A stretch of 64,000 nt of DNA, taken from the NCBI RefSeq assembly GCF_020360975.1, contig NW_025408669.1:806001-870000 (forward strand), in the 5' to 3' direction. Each line of letters begins with the position of its first letter. The stretch's first letter is position 1. Below, piece after piece: positions 11,438-23,109 of this stretch. The notes under the pieces were generated by a model. It searched no databases. It had not been told where the DNA came from and saw only the letters and a program-made list of their open reading frames with translations. Origin of the DNA: Hirsutella rhossiliensis (lineage: Eukaryota > Ascomycota > Sordariomycetes > Hypocreales > Ophiocordycipitaceae). The position numbers and the translations under genes are program-made.

Positions 11438-12523
11438 TCAATGTCATGACGTGAGTTGCGGTGACCATTTGAACCTCCGCTTGTGATGCAGACCTGGGCG
11501 TTTAATGGCTAAGATTTGTTGGTGCCCTCTCTACACAAACTTGAATATTTTTTACCTCAACAAAAGTGTCGTCGTTACACCCCGAATTTTGGCCCAAGGA
11601 GGAGCCCTGGTATTGAGAGTCCAGTGCCTCCTAGAGCATGGCAAACGTCACGGAGGAAGAGCCGGACATGAAGCCAAATCCATTCCCCCAGCGAGGGAAG
11701 AGCAGATGCGAGGCAATAGCACTTCGGGCTTGGTCACCCGGATCCTCAAGCTCCAAGGCATCAGGGAGGGACTAAAGCTCGCAGGTGTCCACACCGTCTT
11801 CCTCGTCACCAGCTTCCGGGAAACCATGTTGTCGTCGACCGGAGAGACCCAGGGCTGGCTGCGCAGGTTTTGATTAGAAGAGCAGGAATGGACTGTCGCC
11901 TATACACGAAAGGGAGAGGATTGACAACCGTTGACGGGCAAAGTCATTTCTCTCTCTCCGACGTTTACCACATTGTTTCTTTTTACCTTGTTGGCCATCA
12001 TTCTACCAACATTTTACAATTTGTCTTTCCACAGCCTACCTCCAATACCCGGCTTGCAGTTCTCCATTCATCGCCAGCTAATAATTAACTAAAAGACGAC
12101 GAGCGAACCGGAGCGTGTGGCCTTACAAAATGGCTGGGTTGTCCTTACTAGCTGTTTGCTCACCCGGATATCATCAAGTATAGTCAGGGCGTCCTGGACG
12201 AGAACCATTTCAATCTTGCCTCTAAGCAACGGTAATGGCACAGGGTTGACAACATGTCCCACGAATAGATGCAAGTAAAGCAACAGAACAGAGCGGTAGC
12301 GATTTGGATCAATCTTGTGCTGCGATACACAACTCGGCCCGCTGCAGACTTGCCGGAGTAGTTAGGAACCAGATAGAATAAAGTGAAGAAAGCCTTTGCC
12401 CGGCATGTTCCAGCAACGCTGGCTCTCATGATCCAATCATCCAGCAAACACCAAGCATCATCCATCGCCTCCCATTATCAATCACAGACACTGCCTCGCA
12501 ATAATGCCAGTTGCCAATCCATC
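11438..12523. other. Intergenic stretch, nothing recognisable
   Basis: Frames of up to 122 codons on the + strand (11,505-11,873) have no recognised domain, no signal peptide and no good start context. This stretch may hold more decayed coding DNA continuing from the neighbouring relics. Confidence 0.4.
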
Positions 12524-12781
12524 TCAGCCTCCGCCGCATCCACCCCCGCCGCCGCCGTCTCCTGCACATCCCGACGCGCCTCCTCCGTCCGTGCCCGCCA
12601 TGCCGCCGCCAAACATGGCGCCTCCTCCGATCCAGCTGCTGGCGCCGCCGCCGCCGTGGCGTCGGCTGCCGTAGCGGTAGGCCTTGTTCTTGTGGCCCTT
12701 GTGCGGCGAGCTCGTGACGGGGCGTGCCTTGGGCTCGTGGCTGTCGAGCGGCGCATGATGCCTCCTCAGAGACAGACACAT
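12524..12781 (-). CDS. Small glycine-rich protein with N-terminal Cys, unknown role
   Basis: An 85-residue frame starting MCLSLRRHH, with a basic His/Lys-containing centre (SSPHKGHKNKAYRYGSRRH) and a tail of Gly-rich repeats containing SSWIGGGAMFGGG. Fungal genomes hold many small proteins with a cysteine at position 2 followed by basic residues, a disordered middle and a Gly-rich end; some are predicted to be membrane-anchored by acylation. That comparison is general knowledge, not a match I can show. The opposite strand gives a proline-rich reading of the same bases, so the strand is a judgement: the minus frame has an ATG, good length and an uninterrupted run. Function unknown. Confidence 0.45.
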   Translation of the reverse strand: MCLSLRRHHAPLDSHEPKARPVTSSPHKGHKNKAYRYGSRRHGGGGASSWIGGGAMFGGGMAGTDGGGASGCAGDGGGGGGCGGG

Positions 12782-13443
12782 GGTATTGTTTATTTTCAGG
12801 GTCTTGCTCTTATGCAGTATGTATGAAGAGAGTCCATGGACAGAGAGATTGATCGAGCAGTGCAGGTATAGATGGCGACCGTATGTAAACTGGTGCCTCA
12901 AATGAAGGCAATGTTCACGTGTAGTGCTTGTGCTTGTGCTCTCAGGGCCGACTGGGCCTGACAGAGTAGGATCTTGGACGACAAGAACTTGGGTCGATAT
13001 GTTCATTCATCAGTCCGCCCCTGGGTTTTATCTTCAACAGCCAGGCTGACGTTGCACCCCCGTCCGCGGCTCCGTCCGTCCAGCCACGCCGTGTCTCACC
13101 AGCAGACGACGACATTGTCCCGAAGGGCATGCAGATGACGCTGACAGCCTCCGCCACGGCTCTTTGCACCCCGGCGCTAGGCAGCAACGGGCTCGCGAGG
13201 TTGGACGAAGCGAGCTATTTCCAGCCCAGTGGCCGAGACTGCGTGTGACAACAGAGTCTTACTTCCCCGGAGAGTACCGCCGGCCACGAGATGCCAGGCT
13301 GGGTGCTTGTCGAGGGTTCATTGCTTGCGTGTTTCAGCCGTCCGCTAATACATATGCTCCCCCCTTTCCCCGGTGGCTCGTTGGTCCCTTGCCGGCTTTT
13401 CAGCGGCCGTCTCGCCTCCTTCAGTCGCTCGGTCAGTCGGCAG
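12782..13443. other. Intergenic stretch between two minus-strand genes
   Basis: No frame with recognisable features. It holds the upstream region of the glycine-rich protein gene and the 3' end of the MFS gene. Confidence 0.5.
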
Positions 13444-15230
13444 TCAGTCAAAGACAGACGCTCTGGACCACTTTGACCTCATCCGTATCCTCCTCCCAAA
13501 GACATAGAAGACAAAGGGAACAGGTATCAGCAGGGCCGCGAGCCCCCCCGTGATGCTCGAGCCGTGCCCGACGCCGACGTTGTGGTACAGAGGGCCCACG
13601 ACGAGCGGAAAGGCGCCGGCGAAGCACGAGCGCAGAAACGTGTTGGCGGCGACGGCCGAGGCGGCGTAGGTCTGGAAGGTGTCGACGAGATAGTTGAGGG
13701 CGGCCTGGAAAATGGTGAAGAAGCCCGTGCCCAGCATGACGAGCCCGATGCAGGGGGCCATCCAGTGGACGCCCGGGCCGGCGGTCCAGCCCGTCAGGAA
13801 CTGGCCGGCGCTGAAGAGGACGGAGCCGAGCATCATGGGCGGCAGGCGCTTCTCGGGGACGGCGCGGTCGCCGGCGGCGTGGTAGGCCTTGTTGTAGAGC
13901 AGCTGGTTGTAGACGTTGAGGGCGCAGCCGAGGACGGCGCCGACGAGGATGCACAGAAAGGGCAGCACGGCGACCAAGGGGGCCCAGCCGCGTAGCTCGC
14001 CAAAGACGATGGGGATGGCGCCGAGCTGCATGTACAGGATGCCGTAGCAGAAGCTGGCGTAGAGGGCGACGAGGAAGCAGATGGGGGTGCACAGCAGCTC
14101 GACGGGCCGCAGCAGGAACTTGCGGGCCAGCTGGGCGACGCTGACGTCCCACTCCTCGAACTTTGCGTGCAGCGCCCAGTTGCCCGATTCGTGGCGCAGG
14201 CGGCGGGCCTTGTAGACGAGCAGCTTGGGCGGGTAGCTCTCGTCGATGAAGACGACGGCGACGACGAGCACGGCGGCCTGCAGCATGCCCGTCACGTACT
14301 CGGTCCAGCGCCAGCCCAGCGAGGGGGCCTGGACCAGGGCCGCCGATACAATCGGGCCTGCAGGCGTCAGCATACGCGGCAGCGGCGAGACGGGAGACGA
14401 TGGCAGATACCCAAGACAGGCCCCCCCACGACGGCCATGGCATAGCCGGCCATGGCGACGCCGCGCCAGGCGGGCGAGAACAAGTCGCCGAGCACCCCGC
14501 CTGTGTTGGTGACGGGGGCCGAGGCGAAGAAGGCGCCAAAGAAGCGGGTGACCATGAGCGTCTGCAGGTCCTTGGCGGCGGCGCTGCCGAAGCTGAAGCA
14601 GACGGCGACAGCCATGGGCAACATGACGGCCAGGCGGCGGCCGTAGACCTCGCTCAGGGGCGCCCACAGCAAGGGCCCGAGCCCGAAGCCGAGCAGGAAG
14701 AGCGTGGTGCCGAGCGTGACGACCTGGGGGCCGACGTCAAACTCGCGGGCAATCTGCGCGGTGCCGGCCGAGTAGGCCGACGAGGCCCAGGTGGCCGTCA
14801 TGGTGACGAGGCCGTAGAGCAGCGTCGTGGCCACCTTTTTGCGGCGCGCCCAGTTGAGCGGGTGGTAGGGGTCGTCGCGCCCGTCAAAGTCGACGAGCTC
14901 GCCCGCCGTCGTCGGCACGTGGGCCAGCGGGTGCGTGAACCGGGGCACCGGCCGGGACCGGATCCGCGACACGGACCGCGCGACCCCGCCGCTGCCGGAC
15001 GCCGACACGGCCGAGTTGCCGCGGGCCAGGGACGGGGAGGTCATTTCGCGCAGCGTCGGCCGGTGCCCGTCGTGGGCCACCTCCTTTTCCGCGGGGCCGA
15101 GCATGTCCGAGGACGAGGATCCGGCGTCTGATGAGCCCGTCGGGCCTGTGTTTTCCACATGGTGACGTCGAGGGGGGGGTGAGGCACGAGGCTCCGGGAC
15201 AACCGACATGGTAGAGCCAGAGATATGCAT
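13444..15230 (-). CDS. MFS transporter, DHA1 drug:H+ antiporter type
   Basis: Plasma-membrane efflux transporter of the DHA1 (12-helix) family, of the kind that exports polyamines, azoles or other toxic compounds. Exons 15230-14411 and 14357-13444 give 577 residues. The 53-nt intron (GTATCT...GCTGAC...GCAG) splits a Gly codon and joins VGGPVLG to PIVSAAL in transmembrane segment 5. A long Ser-rich cytosolic N-terminus (about 115 residues) precedes DDPYHPLNWARRKK, the usual lead-in to helix 1. The loop 2-3 motif is PLSEVYGRR, as expected for MFS. The ATG at 15230 is the first in frame; a second Met at residue 8 is possible. The substrate cannot be read from sequence. Confidence 0.9.
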
Positions 15231-15982
15231 TCATTCAACCGTCAGGGGGAGCGGAAACAAGAACCTGCAGCCACCCCATACCTGCGGCGGCCTCGGCAAC
15301 GGCAGCGAGGGGGGGGGGCCGTCTTGATATAAGCCGGGACGTCAGTCAAGCTGCCGGCCGAGGACCGGACCCTCGAGCGGCGGCGCACCTGCCCTGCCTG
15401 CTAACCGGGGGCCTGTGGGTCTTCGGCTCGCGGTTGCCGATGGGCCGTGACGTCACGATGCCGCCGTCCGAGAGAAGAGCGGAAGGCGAAAGCTCGGTTG
15501 CGCGCCAGGGCAGGAGCAATGGCGGCTGGGCATTTCCTGCCGCTTTGCAGAGTCAAGAGAACCTGGCCGGCGCGCTTTCCCTGCGAGAGGCTTAAGAACC
15601 CCCGTCGCTGCTGCCCGTCTGCGCAAATCCGAGCATCTCCGACGCTCGCCGCGCTTCGTGTCGGTCCGTTGCCGATTCGGCCGCCGACAGAAGCCAGCGG
15701 CCGGAAGAGGGCCGGTCGGCAGTGGCGATAATAAAGGGTCCGATGACGGACATGCAAAAGATACTCGCCCAAAGGCTCTTGCCCTCGGCAGCTCGATGTG
15801 GCCGAGTCTCCGCAGCGTCTACAAATTACTGTACCTAGGCACAGCTCGCCTGGTTTCTTCCTGCCTCTGTAAAATGTGTCGTATTCTTGCCCAAGGGCGA
15901 TTGTTAACAATCGCGAAGCAGCGTGATACCTCCAGAAGTGCAAAACCTATACAAACCGTTTTAGTCAAGCAGTAATCACCAA
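15231..15982. other. Intergenic: MFS promoter and tRNA upstream region
   Basis: A frame on the minus strand (15,401-15,943) is basic and featureless and is probably chance coding in GC-rich DNA. No other feature seen. Confidence 0.5.
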
Positions 15983-16096
15983 TCTTCCATAGCTCAGTTG
16001 GCTAGAGCGTCTGACTGTTACGTAGCGCCGTTCGCTCAAACGAGCAGCGTCTATCAGCAAATCAGGAGGTCGTAAGTTCGAGCCTTACTGGAAGAG
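15983..16096 (+). tRNA. tRNA-Asn (anticodon GTT) with 40-nt intron
   Basis: The acceptor arms TCTTCCA (15983-15989) and TGGAAGA (16089-16095) pair perfectly, with G as discriminator. The D-arm is TAGCTCAGTTGGCTAGAGC and the T-arm loop is GTTCGAG. The anticodon stem is TCTGA/TCAGG and the loop reads C-T-G-T-T-A, with GTT at 16017-16019. An intron of about 40 nt (16021-16060) lies one base 3' of the anticodon, the standard place, and can itself fold around GCCGTTCGCTC...GAGCAGC. Removing it gives a normal 74-nt tRNA. Confidence 0.93.
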
Positions 16097-16447
16097 TAGT
16101 GGCTAGCCTCCTACACTTTTTGCTCCTGGGTTCTTTTTGCCTCGCCCTGTCAACCAACTCGGCTCTTAATATGCTTCGTACTTATGTTTGCTCTTTTTTT
16201 TTGTCCTGACGTATAATTAGCTCTCCTTCTGCCCGCTGAGAGGGGTTGAACATTGTGTTAGATTGCTCGCATCAGGGTCTCGATGTCACTTGCAGGCGGT
16301 GCTTCCCCTGACCGCCAAGCCCGTTCCAATTTGTTAAGTTCCTACGGTGGTCCGTACGAATAGAGACTTGCGTGTGTATAAACATTAAACATTCCTTTTT
16401 AGTAGCCGCTGGCTCTCTATGAGAACCATCTTTCACCACAAACGGCC
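16097..16447. other. Kinase promoter region
   Basis: 351 bases, AT-richer than the neighbouring genes, with a T-run at 16,193-16,201. No gene seen. Confidence 0.5.
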
Positions 16448-17884
16448 ATGCAGCGCCAAAGCTTTTGGTCCAAGCTCATTCATTCCACAGCTGTCGTCGC
16501 CAAGGCATTTCCGGTTACCGTTTCCTTGTGGCTGCCGCGCGCGCAGCCGTGGCCTTGTCGCACGACGGTCGTCAGAATGGCTCATACTCCTCAATACCGA
16601 TGGATCGACGGTACTGAGGATTTGGAGGGGTACACAAAATGTGGCTATCATCCCATCGAAAGTGGGAACGTCCTCCACGACAGATACGATATCGTGGGCA
16701 AGCTCGGTTATGGCGGCTGGTCCACCGTTTGGCTGGCGCGCGACTCTCGCCAGAAACAATACGTCGCTTTGAAAGTGGGAATAGCAGACTTCTTGCCTCA
16801 CGAGATTGAGGCTCTTCACGAGCTTGAGCCGTCATCTCCCCCGGCTAATGGTTCCGATGCGATCCCACGTATCCTCGACGAGTTTCGAGTCCGGGGCCCA
16901 AACGGCTCTCACCTTTGCTACACTACCGAGCCTGCTCTTTGTACTTTACGAGAGTGCTCGTTTAGCCGCCTTTTCCCGCTCCATGTTTCTCGCGCCTTGG
17001 CGTACGAGCTCGCTCTCGCAGTTGCTTATATGCATTCGCGCGGCTATGCACACGGAGGTGGGCCGCAAGTTTACTGCCGCCGTTCCTTTATTGATACACT
17101 AACAATTACCGCAGACCTTCATCTCCAGAATGTTCTTATCAAAGCTCCATCGGCCTTTAACCGACTGTCCATCCAGCAGTTTCGCAACGGGTATGGCGAG
17201 CCAGTCACGTATCCCGTCGAGAGGGAGGATGGAAGTGCTCTTCCGCCGAACGTCCCCAAGACGGCAGTAGTTCCGCTCTCTATGGGGAAAAGAGCAGAGA
17301 GCTTTGCGCTTTCAGACGCGCGTCTTCTTCTTAACGACTTCGGGGAGGCCTTCACCCCAGCGGCGAAGTCGCGGCTAGGAGCACACTGTAATACGCCAGT
17401 GGACTTTCGCCCGCCAGACGCCCGCTTCGAGCCAAACGTTCCTTTGTCCTTCTCTGCAGATATTTGGAGTCTTGCCACTGCTATCTGGGATATCCTTGGT
17501 ATGCAGCCACTCTTTAGTACTGCTTTCTCCTCCGAAGATAGGGTCATGTGTCAGATTGTCGACGTTTTGGGGCCCTTGCCGAGCGACTGGTCTAATAAAT
17601 GGGAAGCAAAGACGGACTTTTTCAATGATGATGGCACCCCAACGTCTGGAAGATATATATGGTCGAAGATGGGGGAGGCTTTCGAGGACCGCGTGCAACA
17701 ATTCCGGCGGGAGGATAACATGGGTGAGCTCGGCCGAGAGGAAATGGTTGCCATCTTGGACATGTTGGGCCAGATGTTAAAGTCCAAGCCCCAAGAACGG
17801 ATCACAATAGAGGAGGTGCTTGAATGCAAGTGGATGGCCAAATGGGCTCGACTCGATTATAAACGAAGCCAAGCGGCAAGGTAA
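16448..17884 (+). CDS. SRPK-like serine/threonine protein kinase
   Basis: A protein kinase of the SR-protein-kinase-like group that is expanded in filamentous fungi. Exons 16448-17057 and 17115-17884 give 459 residues. The 57-nt intron is a multiple of three without a stop, so an unspliced reading stays open; splicing restores the catalytic loop HGDLHLQN, which the unspliced frame interrupts. Visible motifs: glycine loop GKLGYGGWSTVW, VALKV with the ATP-binding Lys, HGD catalytic Asp, NDFGEAF as the metal-binding DFG, and FSADIWSLA in the F helix. The opening WIDGTEDLEGYTKCGYHPI is typical for the group. The true start may be the Met at residue 44 (16577), since the first 43 residues look like leader sequence. 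Substrate unknown. Confidence 0.88.
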   Translation: MQRQSFWSKLIHSTAVVAKAFPVTVSLWLPRAQPWPCRTTVVRMAHTPQYRWIDGTEDLEGYTKCGYHPIESGNVLHDRYDIVGKLGYGGWSTVWLARDSRQKQYVALKVGIADFLPHEIEALHELEPSSPPANGSDAIPRILDEFRVRGPNGSHLCYTTEPALCTLRECSFSRLFPLHVSRALAYELALAVAYMHSRGYAHGGGPQVYCRRSFIDTLTITADLHLQNVLIKAPSAFNRLSIQQFRNGYGEPVTYPVEREDGSALPPNVPKTAVVPLSMGKRAESFALSDARLLLNDFGEAFTPAAKSRLGAHCNTPVDFRPPDARFEPNVPLSFSADIWSLATAIWDILGMQPLFSTAFSSEDRVMCQIVDVLGPLPSDWSNKWEAKTDFFNDDGTPTSGRYIWSKMGEAFEDRVQQFRREDNMGELGREEMVAILDMLGQMLKSKPQERITIEEVLECKWMAKWARLDYKRSQAAR

Positions 17885-20064
17885 TTTTTTTCCCACAACT
17901 TCAGGGCATACAATGAACGGGACGGCAACGATCATGTGTACAAGCCAAAGTTGCAGTGAAATCTCATCACTACCAGCTATACCACAGCAAGCCACAAAAC
18001 AGAAGACTTTCAAAAGTGAGACGAGAGCGATGGTTCTAAGACTTCGCCTTCGGATCAGGGAGGCGGGAGTACGCGATCGGGCTGTCCTTGTACTCGATGA
18101 GATTCTTGTTTCCCGGCCATTCCACCTTGCTAGAGCCTTTAAGGCCACGTGGTGTGTCGTCGGGCTTCTCGTCACTACAAGTAGCCTTCCTCAAGATACT
18201 GTCGTTTTCCCCATTAGTGTGCCCGTGAGATGTAAAGTAGCAGCTTCGCGTTTCCCAGTCTTTGTCTTGAAAAGCCGTGATAGCATGCCAACCGTCAGGG
18301 TTTTTCTCGTGTCTGCCGCCGCCGATAGTAGTCGTCTTATGCAGCCCGGCTCTAGAAATATACCCTTCCGATCTCGGCTAAATAGGGCAAATTAATAGTT
18401 AGGTCGGTGACGACCAGCGAACACCGGCTGCAATTTTTTGGGAGGTTTTAACACTATTTTCCCCAATTTACTATTACTCTATATCTTCGGATGGTCTGGC
18501 GAACTGTACTTTCTCTACGTCGACAAGGATTTTACGTATATTTGAAGAGGTGACAGCTGCTGTTTCCTTCTAGCCCCAAGAGCGGCGCAGGACAGCTCAC
18601 CAGCTGCTAATAGCAGTATGCAATGGATAATAAATTCAAAAGCTCGTATCGGGTCAGTCGGCTTGCTCTCTCCCCTGTTCCTGGCATTTTTCGGCCACCC
18701 AGTGTCAACGCCTGGGGTATAGGGTAGGGGGTGTCCATGCGCCGGGTTCACGAGAAGCAAAAGAGATCCATACAAGATTGGCCTGTTTCGGATGGGAATA
18801 AGCCAAGGCATAGCTCTCCGCCGGTGCATGCAGAAGAGCTGCGCCGGAGTGCCCCAATCTCAGCTGAGCGGCTGTTCACGACGTCTCAGAAGACGTGGCC
18901 GCGAATCACGGCGCAGCGATTGGCTGCCGCGAGGGGGAGGTGGACCAACGCAAAGAGGTCCGGCCGCAAGGGGGCCCAGTTGCCACTGCATCTACCGTAG
19001 TTCGTACAGGCCGCAATTGCCAAGTGGATGCTTGGCGAGGGGCTGAAGGGCGATTAATGACAGAAAGTCTCGCGAGGTTGCAGCAATCCAGGTTTCCAGG
19101 CGCCCAGGGGGGGGGGACATATAACAGGCCGAGCCGTTGGTCGGGATAGAGGACACGGCCGTCACGAGCGATGTCGAGGTCATCCGGTCTCTAGGGCCAT
19201 ACCAAGAGGCTGGATCTGACGCAGGTTGGAAGTTGATGAGCTGACCAGACATGTGACGGACGCTCATTGTTACCTGGTTTACCATATCCGGCGCAGCAAT
19301 GTGACTGAACGCCAGCATTGATTGGGGCATGGACACCTCGTACAGATTTATATTGCGAGCCCTCCATTTCCCCCCGGGTGGATGAGCTGAACAGAGACAG
19401 GATCATTACTCGGGCATTGGGTTAAAATTAGCAACGGGCGCCTTGGCTGACACGGCAGTGTTCGGGGTTCCTAACCTGCAACCGGACGTACATATTATTG
19501 CCACTACCTGGCCCAACCTACGCATATTCAATCGCCAATATATCGAGCGGCAGGAAAAGTCTGTTTCCAGGCGCGTGTACGTAACCCAAGAACCGAATAC
19601 AGAAGGAAGGCACGAAATGGGCACAAAGGGGGGCAGGGGCGGTTGGTTTCAAGGGCGTCATCGCGGGGAAAGACCGGGTCACCAGACACACCCCAAGGCA
19701 CTTGCTAAGTTGAGACTACCTCCTCCGCAGCCACTGCCTAATCGGTAGGCAAGGGGCAGGCTGCAGCGCCGGGCCTGCCGCCATCTCGCATCACCAAAAT
19801 CATCCGCCTCATTTCTGCAGAGCCTCCCTCGCTCCCTTTTGCACGTGCCGTCCCTACTCCCGCCCTGGATTCGCCTACGACAACCGCCTGTCCCTCCGAG
19901 TCGGACGAACCGAACCCTCTCCTCTATTCTGCATCCTCGGCCGTTGCTGCACGCCCCCCTGCGCGCTCTGCAGTCCGTCTGCCGACGGTCTACCATGGAC
20001 CGATCTGAAGGCCCCCAGTGCTCATCTTGACCCTCAACGAGTGCCGAGCAAACGCACCTCAGTC
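17885..20064. other. 2.2 kb intergenic stretch without clear gene
   Basis: Frames up to about 190 codons occur (for example 17,820-18,395 and 18,731-19,150 on +), none with recognisable domains, signal peptides or splice structure I can defend. 18,400-18,500 is AT-rich. The last 250 bases are pyrimidine-rich and include a short upstream frame starting ATGGACCGATC at 19,994; they are the probable leader of the lipase gene. Confidence 0.5.
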
Positions 20065-22484
20065 ATGGACCGCCTCCTCGTCCCCTCGACACACGGCAAG
20101 CCCCGCCAGAAACTCCAGCCCCGGCCGGATGCCAAGCCAAGCCAGCCGTCGCCCGCTCAGCCCGTCTCGCTCGCCGCCACCCTGTCGAGGCAGCTCAAGA
20201 GCGCCAACGACCTGCTGCTGTCGTGGAAGGATGGGCTGTCGGCCGACCAACGGGAGCGCGTGAGGCTGCGCGAGGAGCGAAGAAACGTCCTGTGCCACCG
20301 CATCAAGACGGTCCGTCGACTCGATTCCCTCTCGAGGCGAGCAAATGCTGACGCCATCTCATCCAGGCCGACTCGTTCCAGCAGTGGCAGGCCGCCGCCC
20401 AGGAACTCGACGCCCTCGAGGGCAACGACGCGTGGAAGCTCGACGTCAGCTCCGACGACTACAACCCCGGGCTCATCGAGCAGCGCCTGCGCGCCCTCGA
20501 CGACGCCCGTCTCCGCCGCGACATCCGCTCCATGATGCACCTCATCCGCACCTCGCTCTCGCGCGACCTGGCCGGCATGGGCAACGTCGACCTCTACCGC
20601 AACTCGTACGTCGGCACAAAGAAGCTCATTGAGCGCTACGTCGACTCGGCCATCCAGACCATCGACGCCGTCGTCGCCCTCGACCACGGCCCCGACTCGC
20701 GCGACCTGCTCGAGGGCATGCTCTTTGCCCGCCAGAGCTTTGGCCGCAGCGCCCTGCTGCTCTCGGGCGGTGGCACCTTTGGCATGACGCACATTGGCGT
20801 CCTCAAGGCCCTCTTCGAGGCCCGCCTGCTGCCGCGCATCATCTCGGGCTCGAGCGCCGGCAGCATCGTCTGCGCCGTCATGTGCACACGCACCGACGAT
20901 GAGATCCCCGCCGTCCTCGACGAGTTTCCTCACGGCGACCTGGCCGTCTTCGAGGCCGCCGACAGCAGCCTCGGCCTCCTCGACCACCTGCGCCGCCTGC
21001 TGACCGAGGGCAGCTGGTCCGACATTGACAACCTGACGCGCGTCATGCGCGGCCTCGCCGGCGACCTGACTTTCCAGGAGGCCTACAACCGCACCCGCCG
21101 CATCCTCAACATCTGCGTCTCGCCTGCCTCCATCTACGAGCTCCCACGCCTCCTCAATTACGTCACCGCCCCCAACGTCCTCATCTGGTCCGCCGTCGCC
21201 GCCTCGTGCTCAGTGCCCCTCTTCTTCTCGTCGTCACCCCTGCTCGTCAAGGACCCCGTCACCGGCGACCACCATCCCTGGAATCCGACGCCCCAGCGCT
21301 TCATCGACGGCTCCGTCGACAACGACCTGCCCATGACGCGACTCTCGGAAATGTTCAACGTCAACCACTTCATCGTCTCCCAGGTCAACCCCCACGTCAT
21401 CCCCTTTCTCTCAAAGGACGACCACCTGTCACCCGACGCGGAGCCCAGCCGCAACCGGCAGCGTGCCGCCGAGCTCGACTGGACCAACACGCTGGCGTCG
21501 CTGGCCAAGGAGGAGGCCCTGCATAGACTGCAGTTCATGGCCGACGTGGGCGTCTTTCCCAACCTCATGACCAAGTGCCGCGGCATCCTCAGCCAAAAGT
21601 ACTCGGGCGACATCACCATCCTGCCCGAAATCACCATGCATGACCTGCCGCGCCTCATGCGCAACCCGACAGCCGACTTTATGCTCAGGTCCTCGGTCCT
21701 GGGCGAGCGCGCCACCTGGCCCAAGCTCAGCCGCATCCGAGACCGCTGTGCCATTGAGCTCGCTCTCGACGGCGCCGTCCACCGCCTCCGCACCCGCGTC
21801 GTCTTTTCGCAGAGCCAGCGCGACCTGCGGGGGCTCGGCTCGGGCATGGCCACGCTGCGGCCCAAGCTGCCGCTTTGCGTCTCGGGCCAGCCGCCGCTCG
21901 CGGACCCCCTGGGCACCGGGCTCGCATCGAGGCGGCAGCGGCGACGGTCCGGCGGCAGCGTGCAGATCCGGTCGTTTGGCCGCATGATGATGGACCTGGG
22001 CATCACGGACGACGAGACGGCCGACGAGGAGCGCTCCGAGATGGTGTCGCGACGGAGCCAGGTCGACTCGCCGCCGGCGTCGCGGAAGCCCAAGTTGAAG
22101 AGGGCCAGCAGGAGCCACGTGCACGTGCCGCTGAGCCGCATGTCGCTGCCCGTGTCGGCGCACCAGAGCGAGTTCCCGCTCGACTTTGACTTTTCCCAGC
22201 CGCTGCCCGTGACGCCGCACGGGCCCGGGGACTCTCGGCACGGCGCGTCCGACGAGGCGAAGCTGTCGGCGTGGGCACAGCACGCTGAGTCGCCGCGGGG
22301 GACCGCCACGTCTCCCACCGACGACATGGAGACGAGCGAGCAGGGCCATTCGAGCGACGCCGACGCGGAGCAGGGCACCGACGAGAGCGACTCGGACCCG
22401 TTTGAGGGCCAGTCCCGGACGGTCAGCGAGTCCAAGCACCACGGACACACGTGGTCCACGGGGGCCATTGGCAGCGTTTGCTGA
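20065..22484 (+). CDS. Patatin-like triacylglycerol lipase / lysophospholipid acyltransferase (Tgl3/4/5 type)
   Basis: Lipid-droplet lipase of the Tgl3/Tgl4/Tgl5 family that hydrolyses stored triacylglycerol and may acylate lysophospholipids. Exons 20065-20310 and 20367-22484 give 787 residues. The 56-nt intron has GTCCGT, GCTGAC and CCAG. After the N-terminus comes the DUF3336 region with WQAAAQELDALEGNDAWK (residues about 88-105). The patatin core follows: oxyanion loop SGGGTFG near residue 215, nucleophile elbow GSSAGS with the catalytic Ser near 245, and DGS with the catalytic Asp near 396. Thus the Ser-Asp dyad is intact. The last 270 residues are Ser/Arg/Glu-rich and look disordered. 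The ATG at 20065 is chosen because the frame upstream has no other ATG. Confidence 0.92.
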
Positions 22485-22775
22485 CGGGCAAGGGAAGGAT
22501 GGGAATGGGAGATGAGGGAGATTTGGCTTGCTTTCTTTGAAAGAGTCGGGACGTGTGCGACGCCTGCTGGCGGTGAGGCGCGCCTGGAGTTGCATGGCCT
22601 CGGAGTAGGCGTTGAAGACGATTTATACAGATGCATTGCACCGAGGTTTTATATCGACACTGGTCGCCACGCTCTCCTCCTTTGACCGGGACTTGTTTGT
22701 CTCCTCGCAGTATGTGTCCGTGTTGTTTGTGGTCGGGTGCTGAGCAAGTAGGTGCTTGGTCACCTGCCACATGCG

Positions 22776-23109
22776 TCGTCGTCGCTCCTTCCCGTCGTCG
22801 CTCCTTCCCATCGTCGCTCCTTCCTGTCGTCGCTCCTTCCCGTCGTCGCTCCTTCCCGTCGTCGCTCCTTCCCATCGTCGCTCCTTCCTGTCGTCGCTCC
22901 TTCCCGTCGTCGCTCCTTCCCGTCGTCGCTCCTTCCCATCGTCGCTCCTTCCTGTCGTCGCTCCTTCCCGTCGTCGCTCCTTCCCGTCGTCGCTCCTTCC
23001 CATCGTCGCTCCTTCCTGTCGTCGCTCCTTCCCGTCGTCGCTCCTTCCCGTCGTCGCTCCTTCCCATCGTCGCTCCTTCCTGTCGTCGCTCCTTCCCGTC
23101 GTCGCTCCC
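22776..23109. repeat. 16-bp minisatellite with 64-bp higher-order period
   Basis: About 21 head-to-tail copies of the 16-base unit CGTCGTCGCTCCTTCC. Only the first two bases vary, as CG, CA or TG, and the variants follow a fixed order (CG, CG, CA, TG) that recurs five times, so the array has a 64-base higher-order period. It begins about 290 bases after the lipase stop codon and ends in GTCGTCGCTCCCCCC. Because the unit has no stops in several frames, long spurious frames cross it on both strands. Confidence 0.95.

Noticed and set aside
14400..15131. A 243-codon + strand frame opposite the drug transporter.
   Set aside because: Antisense shadow of the MFS exon, composition only, no domain.
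15401..15943. A 180-codon minus-strand frame.
   Set aside because: Basic, featureless translation, ends next to a tRNA promoter; no start context or homology signal.
17058..17114. Kinase read through without splicing as a longer protein.
   Set aside because: The inserted 19 residues would break the HGDLHLQN catalytic loop; the 57-nt piece has intron borders.
21158..22636. Long minus-strand frames of 388-492 codons under the lipase gene.
   Set aside because: Antisense to a well-supported patatin gene and without recognisable motifs.
22776..23109. CRISPR-like array.
   Set aside because: Units are contiguous with no spacers, and the host is a fungus; it is a minisatellite.
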